A stretch of DNA of 64,000 nucleotides from Paragonimus skrjabini miyazakii (taxonomy: Eukaryota; Platyhelminthes; Trematoda; Plagiorchiida; Troglotrematidae): NCBI GenBank assembly GCA_014338405.1, contig JTDE01000028.1, positions 456,067 to 520,066 on the forward strand, given 5' to 3'. This document shows, one piece after another, positions 25,386 through 37,482 of this stretch. Position 1 is the first letter of the stretch. The number at the start of each line of letters is the position of its first letter. The position numbers and the translations under genes are program-made. The notes under the pieces were generated by a model. That model made no database searches and was not told the origin of the DNA. It was given only the letters and a program-made list of their open reading frames with translations.

Positions 25386-28300
25386 ATCGTTTCAGGTCAC
25401 ATAATGTGGCGTTAGTAATTCAAGCAGTCTAATTGAAAACAAGAAGGGAATGCAAAAACTGCGACCAAATGTAAGTACTGTTCAACTTATACCAGTTTAA
25501 ATCCGCCGCCATCTGTCAGTCACCAAAATGTCTGTCAACAGGTTTAGGGATTTCCGTAATCTCAAGTTGTTCAGAAGTTCTAACTCTGAGGTCTTTAAGT
25601 CGGACAAATCCATCTTTACACACAGGACAGTTTACCACTTGTTAACGAGTGTCGTCTCTGCTTACCAATGAAGTCTTTGAGTTTTCCGTTGTGTAATGCA
25701 TGCAGAACGTTTTCTCTGTGTTCATTTTGTGTCGATATCTCAACAGTGATTAGCATTTGACGATAGTGGTTCCTTGTAGGCTACCGGAGTAAAACTTTAT
25801 GGTATCTATGACTGTGTTCTTTTATCCGACTACGTAGTTGGAACTCCACTCCGGTCAGGAACTAAAGATGACATAATGTCGCCGCCATATTTAGTCCGGA
25901 GTGGTGAAATTGATTTCGGGATTGGTGTAGAGACTTAGACAGTTATGAACAGCACGTTGAAGTGGGCTGCAAATAACGAGTGTGAGTTTGGTTTTCAAAA
26001 GAATGGTTGCCCTCATGGTTGAACACTGTGCTATTGTGCTCTCATATCGGTTCAGAAGAATCCTTCACCAAAGAGGTCCTTTCCAGGACGTACATTTAAT
26101 GAAAGTGGTCATCCATCTACATCTGTTGAGTAACTCAAAAAACGCAGAATAGTTGCTATAATTAATCCAGCGGTTCCGGAGCTGACTATCTGTACCCAAT
26201 TTATATTGCACCGTTTGTAAACTTATAAACTGGTTGAAAACCTTTCTAAGTACAAGTATTAGATGCGTATTATACACAATACACTTGCTGTTCACAGCCC
26301 TCTGCATCAAAACACTTCACTTGAGTTTTTTCGCCTTGACTTGACTTATGAAGTCGTGGCCTTGAACGTCCATGAAATTTTCCCCAGAGGCTCGGCAACT
26401 TTACAAATGAGTTACAAGAATAAGACGGTGTTGAGTCACCGCGAGCGTTATCCTATAATTACACACAAGTAAATGTATCAGGCTTGGTAATCTGGGTGCT
26501 ACCAGTCGTGAACTGGTAACTGTTAGTGATTGTATAACTTTTAGAGGTTACTGCTGAACGTTTTTCTAACTAGTAAGGGCGGACAGTATTAAACGTATGT
26601 TACTTCTAACGTTAAACTGGGTACGCTATACGAGTGTAGTCATAAGGATCGCAGAAGAGGTTAAAAAACGTTACTTAACACCAAACGTGTGCAATGGATT
26701 TTTTGGAATAAATCAACAGTTGATAAAATAACACCATAATAGCGACACACTTTAGTGATATAACAGGCTTCATGAAAATACTGAAGAGCATGGAGTGAAA
26801 GGAAGATCTAGACCTGAAAACAAGCATAAGTTAAACCAGAGCCAAGCAAATTTAATGTATTTTCAAATCTGCATAAGGAAACTGATGATCCGTTAGAGAA
26901 GACAGCGAAGTGTGCAGTGATTCATAGAAAAAATTCTTCTCATTCTGACTGTCTGCACTCAGAATAAGGTTAACTTCATCCGTAGATGACCTAATCACAT
27001 GTGGCTCCAGCAGGGTGCTTCATTTGAGTTAATCGGATTCCAAGTATGTTGTTTACATGTTTGGTGGAGCAGCAGAAGTTTTATGTTCAAGGAATTGTTT
27101 CTAAATCTGTGATGTGTACACGATTAACCTCAATGGGACAGGTTTGGCCAGAATAAAACATTTTACGTCAAAGTTGACTCAACTGTGGCAAATTGTAAGT
27201 AAATACAAAATTGTCTCGGTTTAAGCGGTCCAAACTGGTACACAGAGTAACAGCTCATTTTAATGCCACATCAAAGGTAAAGACCACTCGTACGAGACAG
27301 GAAGAGTTAGTTGTTTACTCATGATAAGAAAACAGAAACAAAATCATTGAGCCTAAAAATCTTCTAAAAAATCGTAGTAAAAGTTTAAGTTAGGTTGAAT
27401 TATGTTTTACTCAAAATTCACTTCAACTGTTACTTGGTCACTTCCGCAAGATTTATTCAGAATCATATGTTCCAGACTGCAGAATAAAGCAGATGACCAG
27501 ATATTTTTCACATCGAGCGCAAATAAACACCACATTCTTACTTATCAAACAGATAACGCGAGATGGAATAATGATTTAATTCTCAGCCGCCATCACTAAA
27601 AATCTCATCCTTCTGTTTAGTTCTATGTTGAGTGTACTGCTTTATACACCTACGTCCAGTTTGTATCATTTACCGCGTGATAGTGATGGCAGTGAAGTGA
27701 TGTTTCGTCGGTAGTTGAACGCTCTGTCGCATTTGTTTTACTTAAAATCAGAATAACATGCTGCGGGCTAATTCATTAAACAGTGTTATGATGATGAGAA
27801 AGTCCCCAAAGACCATCCTCACAAATTTAGTGCGATGAAAAATGGATTCTTGCGTTACAAACTTAGTTAATCTAATTTTATATCTGAAATACGTGCAAAG
27901 TCTAACTTGGCCAACCAAAGTTAATCAAGTTACACATTTTGTTTATAAGCATGATCTTTCGTACACATGGCAGTTATAAGTTGACAACAACATATGGCGT
28001 TGTGCTGTGCTTGTAACATTTTTTTGTAACTCCTGTATTTTTCTCAACTTTCAATGTTTTTTTCTTTATGACATTTTCCTCAATTTGTTAACAGATAATT
28101 TAGCGTAGAACATAGACTATATACCAGTAATTTAGATCCTAAAGACAGCTATTTAAAATATCGCTGAGGAAAACCTTGAAGCTTGACCAAACTAGATCAA
28201 GTATAACTTGCAAAGGTCGCAAAAATGAGCTTTGACTGATTGTTTGAACGGGCTGTAAAATGCAATATTGCGGAAATAAATGTTTTTCGATTTTTCCCAT

Positions 28301-29924
28301 CTAAACTGCATTTACAGTCGTTCGCATGATTAAGACGGCCGTCAAGAAGGAAATTGTCATTATTCCCTCACGAAGTTATGTGCTCCAAACCCTCAAAGGC
28401 TCTATTTAAGGTGTGTGTATCCACATGAAGTATTGCATCAGATGCAATTTCGCAGAGCTTGACTGTCCCTAAATGATTAAATAAAGGTGACCAAAATCAT
28501 GCGTGTGTCCTGTGTCAATATAAACACCCTTCGAACCATGGCGTAAATTTCTAAACTCCAGACCGAAAATAGAAAACATGCGGCATATATGCATCCACTT
28601 GTCCCATTTAGATTAGGTACGCTTTAATCAAAATTAAAATATGGTGTATAAATATGTTCCAAGCAGTCATATATTTCTTTGAGAGGTGCAAATATTTTCT
28701 TGTTAAATTATGGACGAATTATAAACTTGCGTTTTAATTTAATCTCAAGTAATTTACTTCATTCAGATAAGGTGTCCCAACAGGTGAGAATACAGTTACT
28801 GAAACGACACACAAGATTCACTTTCATGAAAAAATAACGAGCCACGTTGGTCATAACCGGGAACGATTACACAGGTCAAAATTCTGCTGTTAATCGTGGG
28901 TCTGGTAGGACAGATGAAAAGACAGGTAATGAACCCCCTCGAATGAGGTAATGTTAGATTTTCCTAATATTCGGTTCGGCGATTTGCAAAACATGACCAG
29001 GACCACAGGTAATAGAAAGAATGCATTGTTTCTTTGAACTGTGTGAACAATAAACATTTAATATGAACACTAACACGACGGTTTCTATGACTCACTGTTC
29101 GAGAAATAGTCACACTCTCAAAAGCTATTCATTATTCTCTGGCTTTGTACTCTACTGAGTGCACAATCTGTGCGCAGGAAAATTTTCACTCGGCTTTTGT
29201 CTTGCGAGTATCTGGGCGACGAAGATGAATTTGTCCTCTGAAATAAATATGCGTGCACGGTTTGATTTAAAATGCTTTCGGGCATCAACATTGAATGATT
29301 CACCGTCTCCGCAGTGACAGTGGGCTCTTAATTCGGAAAAAAAACATTTCTTCTTGCAGTAGGAAAATTTGATACGTGAATGAAATCGAATATCACACTA
29401 CATTTCATATATGAACCTGAAAACAAGTATGGCATGATTATACAGATTATTTGCTTGCACAGTTGTTCTTTTACTAAAATTTAACTGCGCTCAACGAAAA
29501 GCAAGCTGTCTAGCTTATTTTTCCAAAGTTCCCAACACTGTATACTTCCGTCGTCTGGATTATTTTCAAACCAAGCTCCGCTGTGTAAACTAGTAAACTT
29601 TGGGCTAAATATCCTTTCCAATAATAACCTTTTATTTTCCGCATTGCACTAAGTATAAGAAACAATACATTTCAAGTTATATTTACAAAGTAACTTACAA
29701 CGAACGCATGCTTGTGCACTGCCCTTTAAACCACCTTTCTAATACTCGAGTGGCTGTGGAACAGATACGTCCGTTCCCTTATTAAACGACATATCCAATT
29801 CGGGAAGAATTATATCAGTCCGTACATTACCGTCCACACAACAAAATGAACGTATGTATTATTTATGATGGATTCCGATTTGTACTTGTTACTGAAGCAA
29901 TCACGAAGCGAAGTCAATTTTGCA
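25386..29924. other. No gene recognised; contains a hairpin-forming palindrome
   Basis: The only structure identified is the inverted repeat at 25846-25904. A minus-strand stretch at 25516-25780 has two short open frames with splice-like ends but no recognisable family, and was not called. From 26400 onward the sequence is AT-rich and blank. Confidence 0.4.
25846..25904. repeat. Short inverted repeat able to form a hairpin
   Basis: ccactccgg (25846-25854) is the exact inverse complement of ccggagtgg (25896-25904). Just inside, 'actaaa' and 'tttagt' add six more pairs if a six-base bulge is allowed on the left side. The loop is about 30 bases. Confidence 0.7.
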
Positions 29925-30170
29925 AACAGCTGTTTACGGTCATTATCATTAAGCTTTCAGAACTGCACAAGTTTGAGAATTACATAAGAAATTCAGAACT
30001 CGTTGTGAAGGTCAGCAAATGTCATAGTCAATGGGCAAATTACAGCTTGCTGGAAGAGGGTGGGTTCTGGTAGGTGCGAGAGACGGGTATACCTGCTTGC
30101 CGTGTGAGACGCATTTGTCGGTGTGTAGTGGTTCACGTTTCATGTTGTCTTGAGTGGCCTATAGGTAATT
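29925..30170 (+). mobile_element. Partial relative of the fold-back element at 18101
   Basis: It starts with 'aacagctgtttacggtcatt', the same terminus as the left arm at 18101. It then shares the interior block 'gtgtgagacgcatttgtcggtgtgtagtggttcacg' type sequence (about 30100-30165) with 18280-18345. The right inverted arm was not found, so it is truncated or diverged. The 75-codon frame at 29846-30073 overlaps it. Confidence 0.6.
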
Positions 30171-31315
30171 CTTTAATAGAGTTAGATGGTTTGTACACGC
30201 ATACCAAGTGGCATACCATAATCTGATCACTCTTCATAAAGGGGTACAGAAGAGTTGCTAAGTCTGTACCATACACCCTTTCACTATTTTGGCAAGTACG
30301 AGCCGTTAGTACAAGCTCTAATCCGCCCCACTGAGACGAAAGTGCCGATCCTCAGCTGACGTAGGAAGTGTCAGGACAGAGTCTACGTATTCTTCGCTAG
30401 GTCATTTGGTGGACCAAATCTAGTCTAACCAAAAGCATGCCATGCCTCACACTCGCTAATTTTTATCAGTGTGTAAGTGAACCGACTTGTTGTTTCGCGG
30501 CGGTTCTCGCATTCTTGGTCAGAATGGCAAAATCACCGCATGAAGCTAAAAGTAACAAGTCGACGGTGGATGGTTCAAATGTTGAATAATGAAGATGAAG
30601 GCTATGAGTAAAGCTGAATTGGTTTGCCTGAATTAATAGAGTCTTAGAAGAGACCTAAATAGAGTTTAAGCAGCCACATTCAAAAGAGTGGACTCACGCC
30701 TCAAGAAACTATGTGAAATAAAGGTTCACAGGAAAGTTAACGTGAAACGACTGGTTCCCTTCATTAGTTTGAACAACACTTCATAATATACCTCTGTAAT
30801 ATTGATGGTTTGTAGACGTTTTCGATAAATTAACGCTGACCAAAGGTATCATGTTGTCGGATGTCTTGTATTAACAGTGTGTTAGAGCACAAAATTGAGC
30901 ATGTTGGGCGGAATATCCTGTCATTTTGAAACGAGACGCACTACACCTTCAACTTCATGGTTTTGGTGTGGTCTGAAATGCGGAATACCACACTGTTTTG
31001 TTCATAAAAGTTTAGAATACATTCAACGTTTTCACATCAACCGGTCTGTTGGCTGGATTCTTGTCGCAGTTTTCAGAAACTCTGGATCTCAAGCAGCTAG
31101 ACCGCACACACCTTTAGGTGGAAAATACATATTTACACTTCGCACCTTCTGCACACTCCTGATTTTAAACAGTTTTTCCCGACAAATGGACTGGAAGTAG
31201 CGGACCTACTTCAGGTTCCAAGGTTCTCAGTATGAAGTTTCCCAAACCTTTCTGACAAAAAGAACTAACGTCATCTGCTGCCTGCCATCCATTGGTTTTT
31301 TAAAAATTCAAGATT
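30171..31315. other. No gene recognised
   Basis: A 101-codon plus-strand frame (30895-31200) has no recognisable domain. Otherwise blank. Confidence 0.4.
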
Positions 31316-31530
31316 ACAAACAACTGTTTTCAGTCATTCCTACAAGAGATTCCTTGGGTTTACTCAGCAGCAAAAACATATCCAAAACCACTCGATTGGA
31401 TAGTCTTCCGCAGTTTCCATGACTATCGCCATTGCGTATTACCATAAGCCAGCTTCATAGACAAACCCAATGAATCCCTTGCAACTGCTAACACCTAATG
31501 AGAACTACGGAAAGCAGCTGTTTACAACCA
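31316..31530. mobile_element. Diverged inverted-repeat element related to 18101
   Basis: The left end 'acaaacaactgttttcagtcatt' is matched in reverse by 'acggaaagcagctgtttacaa' at the right end (about 31506-31526). A second paired block, 'gagattccttgggttta' against 'acaaacccaatgaatccc', sits further in. The arms have drifted and differ in length by about 20 bases. Shared termini place it with the element at 18101, but the interior is different. Confidence 0.55.
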
Positions 31531-32189
31531 ATGGCCTTTCATTAATACTCTGGGTATAGTGACACATCTGAAGCAATCCAAGTACTCACTGTTTTGTTCA
31601 TCCTAACTGAAATTTGGGGAAACGTTTTGAATAGCATAAGCAATAATTAGTTGAGGTTGATGATGGATCGTGCGGGCCGAGTTGACTGTTTTGGGTGTTT
31701 AGTTGTTTGTGAAGCGTGGCACTTAAATTTCAGCCGTTTCACCATCTACGAGATCAATCAGTGATGACGCTGTAACGTGTGTTTATCAGCACGAAACGCA
31801 CTGGCTTCATTTACTTGTCAAATCTCATTTTGCTTTCGTTCAGTTAATAGCCACGCTAAGACGACGGATCCAAACTTTACTGAATAGCGGCAGTTATAAC
31901 AGCGTTATAGTATGCGAAAATGAAGTATCCAGTACCAAAAATATTGTTTTGCATATTATCTAAGCAGAGGCTTGTAATTGAAAGCTACTTAGGGCAATCG
32001 TCAACTTGACTTATAGTAGCCGTCAACTTAATGACCGTGAAAACACAATTGCATTTGGTACGTGGTTTTTCTGTTCGCTTTGATGACGGCGTATCAATTA
32101 CAGTGGTTGGATATCTGCGCGAACAAATATTGAGAGATCCCATGGATTTCGGCTCAATACAGTATTAAATTGTTCACTATAACTCAGGT
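31531..32189. other. No gene recognised
   Basis: Blank except for very short open frames. Confidence 0.4.
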
Positions 32190-32320
32190 GTAGGGTGAAC
32201 ACCCCATCAAACTTTTGCGCAGCCCTCGCAGTCAAATATACTTTTACCTAGGTTTATTTGAAAACATCAGCTTCAAGATTCGCCTTCGCTAAAGCTGATC
32301 AGTAGTGCAATTCTTTTTGC
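32190..32320 (-). repeat. tRNA-derived SINE family 1, truncated diverged copy
   Basis: On the minus strand only the 3' portion of the family is recognisable. 'gtgaacaccccatcaaac..gcgcagccctcgca' corresponds to 'ttgaacatcacccacaattgatcgcagctgtcgca', and 'gctaaagctgatcagtagtgca' to 'attagagctcgtcagtagtgca'. The tRNA-like module is missing. Confidence 0.6.
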
Positions 32321-32348
32321 GACATATTAAAGTGGACATATTAAAGTG
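32321..32348. repeat. Perfect 14-base tandem duplication
   Basis: gacatattaaagtg occurs twice back to back at the truncated edge of the SINE copy to its left. Confidence 0.9.
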
Positions 32349-35028
32349 GAATAAAAGAACTGATTAAAGACAACCATTAGTAAATACCATTGTTTAAAAA
32401 GAAAGTTGAATTCCCCTCCTCTTGTTTGTGAAACAAACGGCCTCATTGTCACTAAGAAGATTTCACAATAAGCACGATGAGATTTATATATATTTAAATT
32501 TTGGCCAGAGTAGGCATTAAGTATTCCTTAGACCTCCCGATCAATTCGAGAGGATATGCAGTAACCGTTTTATCAACTCCGGTTGATGATCACATTATCA
32601 GGACTTCTCACCCAACCTGTTGAAGTTGAATTAATAAATCTGTGGTCAGCACGCCCGTCTCACTATCACTGGTACCGAGGTTGGGACTTTGGCAAAGGCT
32701 TCTGTTTGAAATAGGTTTGTCTATGAATTTACAGGGTGACATAAGCTCCGACTAAATTTAAGTGCTGTTCATCTTGAGACAGTTAAATCCACGTCCTTTG
32801 ATCGTTCGTAAATATCATTAAAAATGTTAACTCCTTGTTAGACTACTGTTCAGCTAATTGACTTCACTGAGACTCAGATTTATTCACGTGGTCAAATACA
32901 ATCTAACTGCTATTGTATTCTGTTTTTGTTTCATTTTGTTTATTTACTTAGTTTTATCGATTTTAGATAGCCTGTTTACTGCGGAGCTAACGCACACGAT
33001 GATCATGGATATAATAACTGGACGTAGGTGAGCTTAGCTACAATGCACGCGTACTAAATGGGGCATATAACGGACATCACCGTCTATATCATCCTTTATA
33101 GCGTAAAGATGACATGTAAATTTTGAATAACTCAGCTCGTTCGTAAGCTTGAAGAGAATAAACTAATAATGAATAATATTATTTATATTCTGTCGTAGTC
33201 ACAAAAGTGAATCTAACTTTCCGCTACTCATTGTCAACATTGTTTATCGAAATACTGTTTGTATGAGTCAAAACATACTTACAAACGTCAGTGCTGCTCT
33301 CAAGCTGTGTATATTTTAAGCAGCCTGATGAACAGATAATGGAGACCCAGAAGCGATACGTCACAACTACTTTAATGCTAAGCGGCATCGACAATCGTTA
33401 ACTCATAATGACAACGATACAGACTTAGAACAATCGAAGGCTTTCAATCAAAGGAAAAACAAGAGAGGGATCGATTAGTAGACATGAATTTCACTATACT
33501 GTACGCAAACCAGCTATCTGAATGCTGATATAACAGTATGTGTCCACTTACTCAGATTAATGAAAACGCCCGCTGCAATTTTACAATGCAGAAGCGGACG
33601 TTGTTTAAACTGTCTGATTCTATGTAAAATATTCATAAGGGTAGATGTGTCATTCCTTCCCACGGGGACCAGGTTGATCTAATCAGAACGTTTGCTTACA
33701 AATTGACTGAAATGTCACTTGTAACAAAACAGAGATATAAGATAGGACAGAAAACTAGTGCAATCTACTTTACTGTCTGGTGTAGGCTAGGCGTTAATTA
33801 CTAGTTACCACACTACTCTCTACTTCAATTATTCCTTATATGGTCCGTTATTCAACAATAGACAGTTATGAAGCAGTTAGTCCAACTTACATAGAAAGCT
33901 TGATCTTGACAAACCAATCCAGCAAACTCTCCAATGAACACCTATAAAACTTCTTATCACGTTCATTTACGTATTTTAAATGTGGTGGTGCAGTTGTAAA
34001 CTTTGTGAAACAAGTGTCCTAGTCCCAGTTCGTATCGCTTCGATAAACGATCAAGCAAAAAGAGGCTATCACATTTAGAGTGGATACATCGCTTTTCTTC
34101 TACTGAATGCACATAAACCAACCTACTTCAAACTTGCATTCAACCAGTTCGGAAGCCTTGATGAGGTCTGGAGGTGGACTTTGGGAAACATGAGTGATTC
34201 GTACTCAGAATGTGAACAAGCGTCAATAAACGAAATTGACTCAATCCTGTTTGATCTGAACAGGCGGAAAGTAAGACATGTCTGTTGACACTGGAGATTG
34301 GCAATCGATCCAACCACTTGAAATTGCTGCTACACTATTTATTTGTATCCGTTACTCGTATGCAATGACATACACAAAGGACAAAACAGTCATGCAAAAA
34401 TATGCGAGAGTACATTAAATCATGGTTAGAATTATGCCCACAGTACTTTGCTGGACATACTAATCTTACGGCACTACAAAACACCAGGGATTTTCTTACA
34501 GAGAAAATACAATCCGCAGTCGACTGTCACATAGTCCGCTTTCTAATTTGGAACAGTTTTTGGGTTGCCGGAAGACATTTATTTTCACAAAGATGTTCTC
34601 CTTGGATATTCAGTGTATGTGTTGTACAACAGAACACCTTGTTTCGCTAATAGCCCACTAAGCTTTCCTGAAAAAAGAGACAACTGGAGGGACTAAACCT
34701 TTGCATGACTAGCTCTTCATCGTTCTACTGTCACTCTACTGTCCACTGCATGGGGAAAGTCTGCGGTACAGCCTCATAGGACAACATCATTGTGTATGAG
34801 ACGTGATAAAAAGTCATAAGGTAAAAATTCAATCAACACCAACCAACTTACATCTGAGGCCGAACCTGGAGGATAGTTAAATTTTGTTTTCCTTAGGTTC
34901 AGTAATTAGAGTTAGTAATTAGATGTTGCTTATTACCACACGTTTTAATTAATACAAATTTTAGATTACACTATTTTTTAAGGGCCAAATTGCTTACTCC
35001 ATTTTTCATTGGGCAATGTTTTGCTTTA
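32349..35028. other. No gene recognised
   Basis: AT-rich DNA with only short open frames; no splice-bounded exon or repeat copy was recognised. Confidence 0.4.
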
Positions 35029-35342
35029 TTTAGTAGAGACACAACCGCGAATAATCTGGACTTCGGCAGGATTTGATCCAGCTACAGAAACAGCATGGAC
35101 AGACGTGGAATTTGTTCTACTAACTGAGACATGAAGCTACGTCGGAAGCTCAGATACGTCACATCTAAACTCATTCACCCACGCAATTCACTGTGTTGCA
35201 TAGAATTCCTTAGATAATCTAAGAGATTGACTGTCAAAAAAAACCTCTCAATCACTGAACGCTGAAATCCACCTATGCCTGCAGTGAGCAATGAAATTAT
35301 GTCTGATTAGAAGTTTGGCAGGTTTTGTAATTTTAGTTGATA
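35029..35342 (-). repeat. tRNA-related SINE family 2
   Basis: In minus-strand reading order: a body starting 'aaacctgccaaacttctaat', blocks such as 'ggtggatttcagcgttc' and 'gtgggtgaatgagtttaga', 'gagcttccgacg', then a tRNA-like module with a decayed A box (tctcagttagtagaac) and a B box (tggatcaaatcc). After the module comes 'gaagtccagatt..tctctactaaat', which is how the body begins again in other copies. The copy therefore ends with the start of a second unit. Confidence 0.8.
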
Positions 35343-37158
35343 ATATTATACGAAAGGTCATCAGCTGATGAAGAATATTCTAATAACCCAATTCATAAAG
35401 TTGACCTGCTAATAATGCTGTAAAGCGGTTCTTAACGTTTCAGCTATGACTTTAGTGTGTTTGAAACTGCTACTACTGCTTTGGTTCACATAATCTTATT
35501 TCGAGAACTTCGCCATCAAACATTCCGTACACACTGGACAGACTAAATCACTGTTGACAATTAGCTGTGGGTTAATAGCCTAAACGCGTATTGATCGCAA
35601 TGTAATTTTCGTCTTCAATCCACCATAAAATAAAATCAATACTTAGAGATGACTTGTACTTGCAAGAATATGACACAGTTTGTTTACTGCTATTTAGCTC
35701 CGCCAATGTGCTTCAGAGTATATACATATCATTTAGGTAAATATAAGTACAATCTTATTAAAAATATGCGCAAATACAGGCTAATTCAATCCGGTTTGAC
35801 GATAGTTACGAAAACCTAAAAATCAACGTTTCTCAGCTCTGTGAATGTCAGCTGTCATCCCGAAGCATATACTGATGGTCGAAAGAATATCAAACCGTGA
35901 GCGCAAAGATTATCTGTAGTAGACCATGTATTCAAATAACGACTGTTTTGTTTTGTGAATGATAGTAATATAAATTTTGCGGGATAACGTGAAAGATTTT
36001 CTGCAGGTAAAACCGATAAGCTTTAAGCGCAGACAAGTGTAACTAGACACAAAACTTTAATAGACCAAGCAACATCAAGAACGTCATGCAGTTAGTCAAA
36101 GACTATTCCGACTTCTCTTTACAAACCTAAGGCAGGAATAAATAAACGGATGAATGAGTTATTTTTCGTCGTGGAACATAACAACCAGAAGGTGATTTAC
36201 GGTAAAAAAAATAATTTTATTCAAGTTTACACGTGTATATTGCACGCTCAACAAACAACTCACTAAACACTTTGTAACATGTTACCAGACCTCAGACTAC
36301 GCAGTCCTTAATAAAGTTTGGAAAATAGTTAAATGTGAGAGGTTCATGTAATTCCCTCAATTATGTGTTTAGCTGGCAGTTTCATTCTTCTTGCAAAAAA
36401 TTCATTGAACACAATAATGGCATTCTGTCTCACACTGTCAATATGCTATGGTTGAACCAAAAAAATCTTTATTATTGCATACATTTTTAGCCGCACACAA
36501 ATGTGGACATATTAACAAGTCAAAATGTTCACCTTTTTATGCAATCAGATTGTAAGGTACGCTGAATATACGGCACCACGGCAGACTCCGAAGAACGGCT
36601 GAACGAAAGTCTATAGTCTGAGTGATCGGATAGATTAACAGAGCATCACATTAACAAGATCAGTTTCAAGATAGAAGGAGATCGCCTGATTACGGATTTA
36701 TCAGCCGTACGCTCTGTTTACAAATAACTGGTTCATCTTATTGTTTCCCATTTTCTCAATTGCAAGTAACTAACTTGATTTGATATTTTAATTTATCATA
36801 TCAATTGGATTAGCTCTTCATTCAAAATGACGCTTACTGGCTCTACATCTGGTTTATCCACCATAGCGAATTGCACAACTTTTCATGAAATTCTAAGCTC
36901 TCTCTCAGAGTTTATCCAAAAATAGGTGATTTTCTAGATAACTTGGAGCTCCTACTCAAACGTTGCCTAAAGCATTAGGAGTAAAACATCGCTGAAGATT
37001 GATATGAGTCAAAAGACAATTAAGCCTGGGGTAGGGTTTTTGCTATGTAGACGCCAGTAGAGTGGGTTGACCCAGCGGATGCTCACTGCTACTACAGATG
37101 TCTGATGGAACAAACAAACAATGAAGCTTGTGAACCTTGTTACTAGTTGACACTTTTC
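35343..37158. other. No gene recognised
   Basis: AT-rich and blank. I saw no resemblance to the next inter-repeat stretch (37483-39645) that would suggest a large tandem duplication. Confidence 0.4.
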
Positions 37159-37482
37159 TGGTAAATATTTCGACAGATTTGATAATTTAGAAGCGACTTA
37201 ATTGCGAAGCTTTCGAAGTTCGGAAGGATTAGAACCAGCTCCAGGAACAGCATGTACAGACGTGACAAGTGTTGATCAGTTGAACTACAAAGCCATGTCG
37301 AGATATCAGAAGCTTCACATTTAACGCTAGTTACTCAACCAGTTCACGGTTTTTATGGAACCCACCAAACGATCTAAGAGAATGACTACTCTACCAGAAC
37401 TTCTGAGTCAGCGAACGCTGGAATCTACTAACGCCATCAATGAGCAATGAAACTGTATTACTGCTGGTAGAGAAGTTTTGTG
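37159..37482 (-). repeat. tRNA-related SINE family 2
   Basis: The same block order as at 35029: 'aacttctctaccagcag', 'tgatggcgttagtagattcc', 'gtttggtgggttcc', 'aaatgtgaagcttctga', a tRNA-like module with B box tggttctaatcc, then 'cgcttctaaattatcaaatctg', the start of another unit. The A box is decayed. Confidence 0.8.

Noticed and set aside
25516..25780. Minus-strand pair of short open stretches, one with CPVCKDGF, separated by a GTAAGC donor-like site
   Set aside because: The intervening piece would be only about 28 bases, only two cysteines of any zinc motif are present, and no family is recognised. Chance is sufficient.
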